Source of the DNA: an uncultured Odoribacter sp.
GTDB taxonomy: Bacteria; Bacteroidota; Bacteroidia; Bacteroidales; Marinifilaceae
NCBI GenBank assembly: GCA_947039985.1
Contig: CAMRAP010000025.1
Span: forward strand, 1-12,422
Reading direction: 5' to 3'
DNA length: 12,422 nucleotides
The position numbers were made by a program, and so were the translations under genes. Below are positions 1 to 7,273 of this stretch, one piece after another. The notes under the pieces were generated by a model. The model worked only from the letters and a program-made list of their open reading frames with translations, was not told the DNA's origin and did no database searches. The stretch's first letter is position 1; every line of letters starts with the position of its first letter.

Positions 1-50
1 TTTCTGTCATATCTTGAAATATTTAGTGCGCAAGTGCCTCTTACTCTGGT

Positions 51-58
51 CAAAGATA
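51..58 (-). promoter_or_regulatory. Possible -7 promoter box for a gene beyond the left edge
   Basis: TATCTTTG on the minus strand fits TAnnTTTG. It lies 30 bases past the murI stop, after an AT-rich stretch. The gene it would serve is outside the window, and no -33 element is convincing. Nothing else is seen in positions 1-87. Confidence 0.25.
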
Positions 59-87
59 TAAAAAAATGCTTGAAAATTAACAGATCC

Positions 88-921
88 TTAGCATATTTGC
101 AGCCTATTGCATTTAATCTCATGCCCCATAAATACACTGCCTAAGTGTTCAAAAAGTGCTGCATTATCTGTCGTATAATAATCATGTTTACCCTCTCTGG
201 CAAGATTTTTTTCCATTTCAGGATGTCGCAGCAAATAATTTGCCAAACTTTCAGATACAATCTGCCCTTGGCTAAGAATCTTTACATGCGCAGGAACAAA
301 ACGCTCTATCAATGGCAACAAAAGTGGATAGTGAGTGCACCCCAATACGATGGTGTCAATCTCTGCATCGCTAGCAAATAATTCCTCCAAAGACTTACGC
401 ACAAAATACTCGGCACCAGCACCACTAAATTCATTATTCTCCACTAAAGGAACCCACATCGGACAGGCCAATTGTGTCATTTTAAATCGATCAGCTCCAT
501 ATAGTTTTTCTACCTCCAATGGATAAGAGCACGAAGCAATTGTTCCTCTAGTAGCTAGTACACCAATATGCCCATTCCTTGAAAATCTCGACAAAGCTTC
601 CACACTAGGACGAATCACACCCAAGACCCTTTTTTCTGCATCTAATTGCAATAGGTCCACTTGTTGAATGCTTCGAAGAGCTTTTGCAGAGGCTGTATTA
701 CAGGCAAAAATCACCAAATTACAGTTCATTTCAAATAGTTTGCGCACCGATTCAGCAGCATACTGATACACCACCTCAAAAGAACGAGTTCCATATGGAG
801 CCCTTGCATTATCTCCTAAATAAACATAATTATACTGCGGTAAAAGCCTGATTATCTCTTTCAAAATAGTCAATCCACCATAACCCGAATCAAAAACACC
901 TATATTTCCACCTTTAAACAT
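88..921 (-). CDS. murI: Glutamate racemase
   Basis: Interconverts L- and D-glutamate to supply D-Glu for the peptidoglycan stem peptide; cytoplasmic and cofactor-independent. It has 277 residues, a normal length. Visible catalytic and binding motifs: IGVFDSGYGGL (Asp11 and Ser12), YLGDNARAPYGTRS (34-47), FACNTAS with the first catalytic Cys74, and LGCTHYPLL with the second catalytic Cys195. The ATG at 921 gives the standard N-terminus. It sits beyond the terminator of the ompH operon with its own likely promoter, yet keeps its usual Bacteroidales place after the bamA-ompH genes. Confidence 0.96.
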   Translation of the reverse strand: MFKGGNIGVFDSGYGGLTILKEIIRLLPQYNYVYLGDNARAPYGTRSFEVVYQYAAESVRKLFEMNCNLVIFACNTASAKALRSIQQVDLLQLDAEKRVLGVIRPSVEALSRFSRNGHIGVLATRGTIASCSYPLEVEKLYGADRFKMTQLACPMWVPLVENNEFSGAGAEYFVRKSLEELFASDAEIDTIVLGCTHYPLLLPLIERFVPAHVKILSQGQIVSESLANYLLRHPEMEKNLAREGKHDYYTTDNAALFEHLGSVFMGHEIKCNRLQIC

Positions 922-947
922 ATCATTTAGCCTTTATTCATCACTAT

Positions 948-955
948 CAAAGGTA
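948..955 (-). promoter_or_regulatory. murI: Likely -7 promoter box for murI
   Basis: TACCTTTG on the minus strand matches the Bacteroidetes -7 consensus TAnnTTTG exactly. It lies just past the terminator and about 26 bases before the murI ATG, giving a leader of roughly 20 bases. A TTTG (984-981) lies 25 bases upstream, within the terminator loop, somewhat further than the usual -33 spacing. Confidence 0.45.
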
Positions 956-960
956 TTATA

Positions 961-994
961 AAAAAATAAAAAAGCCGCCCCAAAAGGCGGCTTT
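961..994 (-). terminator. Rho-independent terminator after the second ompH
   Basis: On the minus strand AAAGCCGCC (994-986) pairs perfectly with GGCGGCTTT (979-971) across a six-base loop. A T-rich tract, TTTATTTTTTT with one interruption, follows from 973 to about 961. It begins 18 bases after the ompH stop. Because the As also pair with the Ts, it could act weakly in the other direction. Confidence 0.9.
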
Positions 995-1012
995 ATAGGA
1001 TAAGCAACAAAA

Positions 1013-1525
1013 TTATTGCATACCTAATTTCTTCTTTACCAAAGGCAATATATCTTGCGAACCTTCTGCTGCATAAAGGATTCCTCCTGCACTCATATCT
1101 AAGATATAGGTAAAACCATTCTCTTTTCCTACAGCCTTAATCGCTTCTGTAGCTTTAGTGATAATGGGTTGCATCAATTCTTGGTTCTTTTTCTCTAGAT
1201 TATTCTGAGCAATTTCTTGAAAACTTTGAACTCTTTTTTGCAAATCTTGTAACTCTTGCTCTTTAGAAGCACGAACAATATCACTGTAAGTTTTCATGTT
1301 TTTTGTGTACTCGCCCATTTTAAGTTGAAACTGCTCACCTAGACTAGTTAATTCTTTTTCTACAGATGCTTGTTCAGCCTCCATTGTCTTCTGTGATGCA
1401 ATAAATTCTGGCATCGATTGAATCAATTTTTGGGTTTCAATGTGTCCCAATTTAACTTGAGCTGCTGCGCTCATTGTCATAAATGCAAATGCGATAACCG
1501 CAATCAATTTAATGGTATTCTTCAT
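1013..1525 (-). CDS. OmpH/Skp family periplasmic chaperone (second copy)
   Basis: A protein of 170 residues, a paralogue of the preceding gene. It has a signal peptide (about 1-22, ending MTMSAAAQ), then VKLGHIETQKLIQSMPEF, a coiled-coil of about 90 residues rich in Glu, Lys and Gln, and the closing core segment FTYILDMSAGGILYAAEGSQDI. It probably holds unfolded outer-membrane proteins in the periplasm for BamA. It lies 54 bases after the first copy and is followed 18 bases later by an intrinsic terminator, so it is probably the last gene of the nadK-to-ompH transcript. Confidence 0.94.
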   Translation of the reverse strand: MKNTIKLIAVIAFAFMTMSAAAQVKLGHIETQKLIQSMPEFIASQKTMEAEQASVEKELTSLGEQFQLKMGEYTKNMKTYSDIVRASKEQELQDLQKRVQSFQEIAQNNLEKKNQELMQPIITKATEAIKAVGKENGFTYILDMSAGGILYAAEGSQDILPLVKKKLGMQ

Positions 1526-1579
1526 AACTTTTTAATTTTGTTGATTATGTTACTTATTATATCAATGATTTCTACGAAT

Positions 1580-2134
1580 TTAATTCTCTTCTTGTTTCTT
1601 TACAGTATATCCTAACTTCCTCAATACGATATTACTTTTATCCAACTTAGGATCAAAAGATATGACTGAATTATCTGCTGAAACATCAATAATCAGTCCA
1701 AAGTTCCCCTCCTTACGTATATCGTCAATTACAGTTCGCACATCATCTTGCAATGGCTTCACTAATTCCACTCGCTTGGCAAAAAGAGCCCCATTGGTTC
1801 CAAAATACTGTTGTTGCAACAAACTGGCTTTGTTCTCTTTTGCAGCAATCTCTTTCTCTCTCTGTTCAAGCATTAGCGGCGTCAGAAAAATCTTATCCGA
1901 ATCATACTTACTTTGCATCTCCTTTATCTCTCCGTACACAGCATCAATATCCATTTGTAATTTACTAGAATAGACATCTAATTCATCCTGTGCTGCTTTA
2001 TATTCTGGAATATGAGTGAAAATATAGTCCAAATTAACAAAAGCATAGCGTGTTCCGCTCTGTGCGCTAGCCCAAGTCAATGAACAACACATAAGCAACA
2101 ACGTAAAAACACTTTTCAATTTAAATCTGAACAT
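1580..2134 (-). CDS. OmpH/Skp family periplasmic chaperone (first copy)
   Basis: A protein of 184 residues from the ATG at 2134. The open frame extends upstream to 2242, but that part overlaps the end of bamA and lacks a signal peptide. The chosen start gives a signal peptide (MFRFKLKSVFTLLL to ASAQ) and a 19-base gap after bamA. The mature part opens with RYAFVNLDYIFTHIPEYKAAQDEL, the family's first strand and helix. A long charged coiled-coil follows (about 50-125), forming the Skp tentacles, and then a closing core segment FGLIIDVSADNSVISFDP. Skp-like proteins hold unfolded outer-membrane proteins on the way to BamA. The C-terminal tail is KKQEEN. Confidence 0.93.
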   Translation of the reverse strand: MFRFKLKSVFTLLLMCCSLTWASAQSGTRYAFVNLDYIFTHIPEYKAAQDELDVYSSKLQMDIDAVYGEIKEMQSKYDSDKIFLTPLMLEQREKEIAAKENKASLLQQQYFGTNGALFAKRVELVKPLQDDVRTVIDDIRKEGNFGLIIDVSADNSVISFDPKLDKSNIVLRKLGYTVKKQEEN

Positions 2135-2153
2135 GAAACATTTTTTATCTACA

Positions 2154-4706
2154 TTAAAACTCTTGACCCAATACAAAGTGTATTTGCGAACCAGATGCAC
2201 CCGAACGACCAGGCACTTCATCAAATCCATATCCCCAGTCAATACCTAGCATTCCAAACATAGGTAAGAACACCCGAAGACCAACTCCTGCAGAGCGATA
2301 TAGATTGAATGGTTCAAAATCTTTCAGTTCATACCATGAATTTCCAGCTTCCATAAATGCTAAAGCATAAATAGTTGCAGACTGAGCCAAGGATATAGGA
2401 TAACGCAACTCCATGGTTAACTTCGAGTATAAACTAGCATCAGAAGTTGGTGGAGTTAAAAAGTTAGACCCTGCATTCGTCAAAGATCCATTTTCATATC
2501 CTCGCAATCCAACATACTCACGTCCATACAAGCTATATCCTGACATACCATCTCCACCCATCTCATAACCTTCAAAAGGCGAACGCTTATCTTTATCAAA
2601 ATGTCCTAAGTATCCATACTGTGCTCCAGCATACAACACTAATTTCTGCTCTTTATCCAAAGGCATAAATATTTTTCCTGCGAACTTCCATTTGTGATAC
2701 TCTATCCAACGGTATTTATCCTTATCCTCCAAATTTGGATTTGAGTAATCTTCATTGGTAAACCATGAATATGGCGGAGTAAACACCAAGCCAAATGTAA
2801 AATCTGTTCCACTACGAGTATACAAAGGATTGTCTATCGATCGTCTTTGTAAATTTAAAGCAAACGATAAATTATTTGAATTTCCATTGTTTATGATATA
2901 GTAGTCCCAGTTCTTCAATTGGTAGCGTTGATAAGACATTTCTGTAAACAAAGTAAAATAATCATCTGGCCACGTAACACGACGCCCTAATCCAACACTT
3001 GCACCAAATGTTATCATATGCTGATCCGTATCGTACATATCACTCGAACTACCAGCATAATAAGAATTATTATAATTACTTGAATATCCTGTTTGTCTAG
3101 AGAAATAGGCTGAAATACTCAAAGAATTTGCTTTTTTACCTCCTAGCCAAGGCTCACGAAAAGAGACACTGAAAGAGCTGTAATATTTACCATTGGTCTG
3201 TGCTTTTAAACTGACTGTCTGTCCATCCCCTTGAGGTAATGGCCGATAAGATTCTAAGTTTAAAATGTTACGCACCGAAAAATTGGTGAATGTCAGACCT
3301 ACAGAACCGATAATCATACCGGCACCCCATCCTCCAGATATTTCAACTTTATCATTTGCTTTTTCAACCAAACGATATCTAATATCTACCGTTCCAGCCT
3401 CTTGATTTGGATTAATAGGCTCTGGTACAATTTGTTCTGGATCAAAATGCCCTAAATTTGCTATCTCTCGGTAACTACGCATAATTTCGTCCTTGCGGAA
3501 TAACTCACCAGGGTAGGTGTATAATTCACGTCTAACAACATGTTCATGTGTGCGATCATTACCTTCTATAATCACTCGATCAATGGTCGCCTGTGGACCT
3601 TCAAAAATACGTATTTCAACATTGATTGAATCATTCCCTACGACCGTTTCAACTGGCATTGATCGATAAAATAAATATCCTTCATTGAGGTAAAAAAGAT
3701 CGCTAACTCCACCTTCACCACTCAACTTCTCTTCAAAATATTTTTTATTGTAAACGTCACCCTTAGCAATATTCAATATATGTGTTAGTTTTTCCGACTC
3801 TGCAATCGTATTTCCAACCCATTGGATTTCATTATAATAATACTTCTTCCCCTCTTCGACATCCATATATATTTTCACGCGTTTGGGAGATATCTGTACA
3901 ACACTATCAGCTACGAGCATAGCATCTCGATAACCTAATTCATTGTATTTATCTAATAAATTATATTTATCATCCTCATAGTCAGATTCAATATATTTAG
4001 CTGATTTAAATAGATTCATCAAACTCTTTTCTTTGGTTTTCTTCAAAGAAGATTTCAATTTTGACGCCTTAACTTCACTATTTCCTGTTACAACAATCTC
4101 ATCGATCTTGATTTTATTTTTCCGCTCTACAATGATATCTAAAATTACATAGTTTGGCTTCTCTGTATCATCTCTTTGCAAGATCTTTATATCTATATTA
4201 TAAAATCCTTTTTCCTTATAATATTTATCGACGATACGTTTTAGATTGCTGATCATATTGTCTGTCACCTGTACTCCAGGCATCAAACTCGTTAATCTCT
4301 CTTTGATCTTCGTTTCTTCCGATTTTTTTATTCCAATGTAATTGACCATCGACAGCTTATTCCGCTCTGCCAGAAAAAGGATCAAAAACACTTGATCTCC
4401 CTCAATTTTATCAACCGCTATAGATACATCAGAAAACAATCCTTGAGCATACAATCGCTTAATGGCTTTTGTTATGGCATCACCAGGAACTTGAATTTCA
4501 TTCCCTATTTTCAAACCAGACAATTGAATCAAAGTGGCTGGGTCATACTGTTCTCCTATACCTGTCACATCTATTCCGCCTATTTTGTAAGTTTTAGGAT
4601 CGGAATAAAACACTTCTGGCTCAACAATAGTATCTGCTACTTGCGCTACACTTTGACCGATGCTAAATAGCATAACTAGAATACCATAAATCACACTTCT
4701 CATCAT
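2154..4706 (-). CDS. bamA: Outer membrane protein assembly factor BamA
   Basis: The core of the BAM complex, which folds and inserts beta-barrel proteins into the outer membrane. A protein of 850 residues, long but normal for Bacteroidetes BamA. It has a signal peptide (ending SIGQSVAQ, residue 22), an N-terminal half of POTRA repeats (about 38-455; e.g. IGGIDVTGIGEQYDPATLI, KIDEIVVTGNSEVK, TIDRVIIEGNDRTHEHVVRR), and a C-terminal 16-strand barrel. Loop 6 carries the conserved VGLRGY signature (Arg735), and the protein ends in a strand finishing QEF, with the terminal Phe of barrel proteins. Two adjacent ATGs (4706 and 4703) could start it. It lies between uppS and the ompH pair, matching its work with periplasmic chaperones. 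Confidence 0.96.
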   Translation of the reverse strand: MMRSVIYGILVMLFSIGQSVAQVADTIVEPEVFYSDPKTYKIGGIDVTGIGEQYDPATLIQLSGLKIGNEIQVPGDAITKAIKRLYAQGLFSDVSIAVDKIEGDQVFLILFLAERNKLSMVNYIGIKKSEETKIKERLTSLMPGVQVTDNMISNLKRIVDKYYKEKGFYNIDIKILQRDDTEKPNYVILDIIVERKNKIKIDEIVVTGNSEVKASKLKSSLKKTKEKSLMNLFKSAKYIESDYEDDKYNLLDKYNELGYRDAMLVADSVVQISPKRVKIYMDVEEGKKYYYNEIQWVGNTIAESEKLTHILNIAKGDVYNKKYFEEKLSGEGGVSDLFYLNEGYLFYRSMPVETVVGNDSINVEIRIFEGPQATIDRVIIEGNDRTHEHVVRRELYTYPGELFRKDEIMRSYREIANLGHFDPEQIVPEPINPNQEAGTVDIRYRLVEKANDKVEISGGWGAGMIIGSVGLTFTNFSVRNILNLESYRPLPQGDGQTVSLKAQTNGKYYSSFSVSFREPWLGGKKANSLSISAYFSRQTGYSSNYNNSYYAGSSSDMYDTDQHMITFGASVGLGRRVTWPDDYFTLFTEMSYQRYQLKNWDYYIINNGNSNNLSFALNLQRRSIDNPLYTRSGTDFTFGLVFTPPYSWFTNEDYSNPNLEDKDKYRWIEYHKWKFAGKIFMPLDKEQKLVLYAGAQYGYLGHFDKDKRSPFEGYEMGGDGMSGYSLYGREYVGLRGYENGSLTNAGSNFLTPPTSDASLYSKLTMELRYPISLAQSATIYALAFMEAGNSWYELKDFEPFNLYRSAGVGLRVFLPMFGMLGIDWGYGFDEVPGRSGASGSQIHFVLGQEF

Positions 4707-4713
4707 ATCTCTT

Positions 4714-5472
4714 TTATATTTTATTTTCTTCTATCTGCTCACCAGTCATCCCAAATCTTCTTTCACGAGTTTGAAATTTATGGATTGCCAAATATAAGTC
4801 ATCTTTTTTAAAATCAGGCCAAAACTTATCGATAAAATAAAATTCAGTATAGGCACACTGCCATAACAAAAAATTACTTAATCTCGCTTCACCACTTGTT
4901 CGAATTAATAAATCGGGATCTGGAACAGCTACTGTTGTTAACTTCTCGCTAAAACAAGCCTCCGTCAACTCTTCTATCTTTCCAATTTTTCCCGCTTTAT
5001 AGTCAATTGCAATTTTTTTTGCTGCCTCTAAAATTTCCCACCTAGCTCCATAGCTTAATGCTAATATCAAGGTAACACCACTATTATCGACTGTTTCCTC
5101 AATGAGGGTTTGCATCTTACTCCATACACTTTCAGGCAAATCTGCCGTATTTCCAATTACTTGTATCCGAACATTCTGCGCCATTAATTCAGGCGTTTCT
5201 TGAACGATAGCATCTGCCATCAAGCCCATCAATGCATCAACCTCTGCCTTTGGACGGCTCCAATTCTCAATAGAAAATGTATATAATGTCAAATATTTCA
5301 ATCCGATCTCTCCGGCAGCTTTCACTGCATCCTTCACTCTATCCACCCCCTCTTTATGTCCATAAATACGCTCCAAACCTTTTTCGTTTGCCCACCTTCC
5401 ATTTCCATCCATAATGATAGCAATGTGTTCAGGCAAGCCCGCAGCGATTATATCTTCTTTTATAGTATTCAT
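4714..5472 (-). CDS. uppS: Isoprenyl transferase (undecaprenyl diphosphate synthase)
   Basis: A cis-prenyltransferase that condenses isopentenyl diphosphate onto farnesyl diphosphate to give undecaprenyl diphosphate, the lipid carrier for peptidoglycan and O-antigen; cytoplasmic, at the membrane. It has 252 residues, a normal length. Motifs: HIAIIMDGNGRWA (catalytic Asp22 and the diphosphate-binding loop), GHKEG, YTFSIENWSRP (about 64-74), SYGARWEI (about 140-147), and RTSGEARLSNFLLWQCAYTE (about 191-210). The open frame begins at a TTG at 5478, but the ATG at 5472 gives the better start. It ends seven bases before bamA, so the two are translated from one transcript. Confidence 0.96.
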   Translation of the reverse strand: MNTIKEDIIAAGLPEHIAIIMDGNGRWANEKGLERIYGHKEGVDRVKDAVKAAGEIGLKYLTLYTFSIENWSRPKAEVDALMGLMADAIVQETPELMAQNVRIQVIGNTADLPESVWSKMQTLIEETVDNSGVTLILALSYGARWEILEAAKKIAIDYKAGKIGKIEELTEACFSEKLTTVAVPDPDLLIRTSGEARLSNFLLWQCAYTEFYFIDKFWPDFKKDDLYLAIHKFQTRERRFGMTGEQIEENKI

Positions 5473-5503
5473 CAACAATCAAATTCAATAATACGTTTCT
5501 CTC

Positions 5504-6202
5504 TTAATAAAAACAAACCGACTCCACTGGAAAACGGTACGTTAATGTTACCCCTGCCACAAAAAACCAATCTTTGTTATACATAAAATTAGTTTCACCC
5601 GTTTCCCATGGGTCTTCTAATTGGTCTATCATATCTGAAAACAACTTCCTTGTACTCCACTCGACTCCACACGAGAAGCTTCGATATAAATTAAACTTCA
5701 CTCCCAAACCTATGGGTATGGCAACAGAAGCTTCATCTCCAACAGCAAGAATACCGATACCTGCAAACATATAAGGTGTCCACCAAGAGGACTTTTCAAT
5801 CTTCCGAACCATAAAACTCCGAAAATTAAACTCTATCACCCCAGAAAAATCTTTAACTTTTAAATGAAGCTCTCCTTGTAAAGAGTTTTCCACCCCTGGC
5901 AATAGGTATTTCTCACTACTTTTAATCTTTGAAAATCCCGCATTAAGACGGAAAGCAAAACGATCATTCAAATTATATCGGTATAGTACTCCGATGTATT
6001 GCTGATTATTCTTAAAATGCTTGGCATTATACTCTCCAAAATAATAACTTCCTCCACCTAAAACCCCGATTTCTCCTCCTGGCTGACTAAAACTGCTCAA
6101 AGATAACAACAAAAGAGGTAAAAGTAAGCACATGAACATGTAAAAACGAGAAACAAATGTAAACAAACAATAATGAATTGGGAATTTTCCCTGTTTTCGC
6201 AT
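5504..6202 (-). CDS. DUF6089 family outer-membrane beta-barrel-type protein
   Basis: A protein of about 232 residues from the ATG at 6202. A strongly hydrophobic segment (CLLLPLLLLSLSSFSQ) serves as signal peptide, followed directly by GGEIGVLGGGSYYFGEYN, the start typical of DUF6089 proteins, which sit in this operon position in many Bacteroidales. Alternating strands follow (VLYRYNLNDRFAFRLNAGF, GVIEFNF, YMFAGIGILAVGD, LGVKFNLYRSFSCGVEW) and a last strand FFVAGVTLTYRF, as in a small outer-membrane barrel. The function is unknown. The start is uncertain: the open frame reaches back to a TTG at 6238 in the same frame as nadK, and an ATG at 6139 would place the signal peptide right at the N-terminus. 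The ATG at 6202 follows a purine run (AAAAGAAGAG), which favours it slightly. Confidence 0.8.
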   Translation of the reverse strand: MRKQGKFPIHYCLFTFVSRFYMFMCLLLPLLLLSLSSFSQPGGEIGVLGGGSYYFGEYNAKHFKNNQQYIGVLYRYNLNDRFAFRLNAGFSKIKSSEKYLLPGVENSLQGELHLKVKDFSGVIEFNFRSFMVRKIEKSSWWTPYMFAGIGILAVGDEASVAIPIGLGVKFNLYRSFSCGVEWSTRKLFSDMIDQLEDPWETGETNFMYNKDWFFVAGVTLTYRFPVESVCFY

Positions 6203-6247
6203 TTGCTCTTCTTTTGTATTTTGTTCTATTTTTTTCAAAATTCTACT

Positions 6248-7135
6248 CTATTTTTTCATATTTCTCACATCTTCTCCCCACATCAATTTATTTCTCAATA
6301 CCTCATAATAATTGTGCTCGGGAAAAGTCACGACATTAATTTTGCTTTGGTGTGTACAAATAGTCAATCGCTTTCGATCACTCAATTTTTGCATCCGTGA
6401 ATCCATACTCAAAACAAAATCACCAGATCGACTCTCCACTTGTAGTGTGATCTTCGCATCATTGGGGACGATTAAGGGGCGTATACTCAAATTATGAGGG
6501 CAAATGGGAGTCAGTATCAAATTTTTACAATCAGGGCTTACAATCGGTCCTCCTCCACTCAAAGAGTATGCTGTTGATCCAGTAGGAGTAGCAACGATCA
6601 AGCCATCTGCCCAATAAGTTGTTAGATAAACACCGCCAATATAGGCATGTATATTTAATAAAGAAGAGGTTGCGGCTTTTAATAGGCCTATTTCATTTAA
6701 AGCATAATCAAAATGAAGCATATGATCATCCACTTGCAGTTGTAAAAGATCACGAGTTTCAGTAGTGTAGTCTTGAGTTGTGATATACTCTACCATTTTA
6801 ACCATCTCATCTGGACTCACATGAGCCAAGAATCCTAAACGTCCACTATTTATACCTAAGATGGGAACCCCACTATTTTTCACATACTCTACAGAATCTA
6901 AAAAAGTACCATCTCCTCCTATACTCAGCAAGATTTCGACCTCTTCTCTTTTCAACCCTTCCTTCCCAAAAATGTGCTGAAAAGCGGGAGAATAATTATA
7001 TTTTTCCTGCAGTAAGTTCGCAAAACCTTCTTCACAAAACAAGTCGATCTCTCTTTTTTGCAAGTTTCCTACCAAACTTTTCAAATGAGATAAAAACTCC
7101 TCGTCAATATTTTTTCCAAAAATAGCAAATGTCAT
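6248..7135 (-). CDS. nadK: NAD kinase
   Basis: Phosphorylates NAD+ to NADP+, the only route to NADP; cytoplasmic. The 295-residue length is normal for the family. The diagnostic motifs are in order: GGDGT (73-77, the catalytic Asp motif), GINSGRLGFL (94-103), the NE motif in ALNEIG (145-150), and ADGLIVATPTGSTAYSLSGGGP (176-197), which forms the NAD-binding region. The ATG at 7135 gives the expected MTFAIFGK beginning. It heads the run leading to uppS and bamA. The gene ends in TAG, which shows that TAG is used as a normal stop in this genome. Confidence 0.96.
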   Translation of the reverse strand: MTFAIFGKNIDEEFLSHLKSLVGNLQKREIDLFCEEGFANLLQEKYNYSPAFQHIFGKEGLKREEVEILLSIGGDGTFLDSVEYVKNSGVPILGINSGRLGFLAHVSPDEMVKMVEYITTQDYTTETRDLLQLQVDDHMLHFDYALNEIGLLKAATSSLLNIHAYIGGVYLTTYWADGLIVATPTGSTAYSLSGGGPIVSPDCKNLILTPICPHNLSIRPLIVPNDAKITLQVESRSGDFVLSMDSRMQKLSDRKRLTICTHQSKINVVTFPEHNYYEVLRNKLMWGEDVRNMKK

Positions 7136-7196
7136 TATTGAATATTATATATTTGAGATTGAATACAATGACTTCAAGCACAAATTAATTATGCGA

Positions 7197-7204
7197 CAAA
7201 TATA
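7197..7204 (-). promoter_or_regulatory. Possible -7 promoter box upstream of nadK
   Basis: TATATTTG on the minus strand fits the Bacteroidetes -7 consensus TAnnTTTG. It sits in the 138-base, AT-rich gap between the PorE-like gene and nadK, about 60 bases before the nadK ATG. No clear TTTG -33 element is seen at the right spacing. The gap has no evident terminator. It marks a likely boundary between the T9SS cassette and the housekeeping operon. Confidence 0.35.
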
Positions 7205-7273
7205 AGCTATCTAAAACTAAGAATTCTATTCTATTAATTTTTTTATCCTGTAAAGTTGAAAGATACAGCAAAA

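Noticed and set aside
2135..2242. N-terminal extension of the first ompH frame overlapping the end of bamA
   Set aside because: The extra 36 residues overlap the bamA coding region and would bury the signal peptide; the ATG at 2134 gives a proper one and a normal gap.
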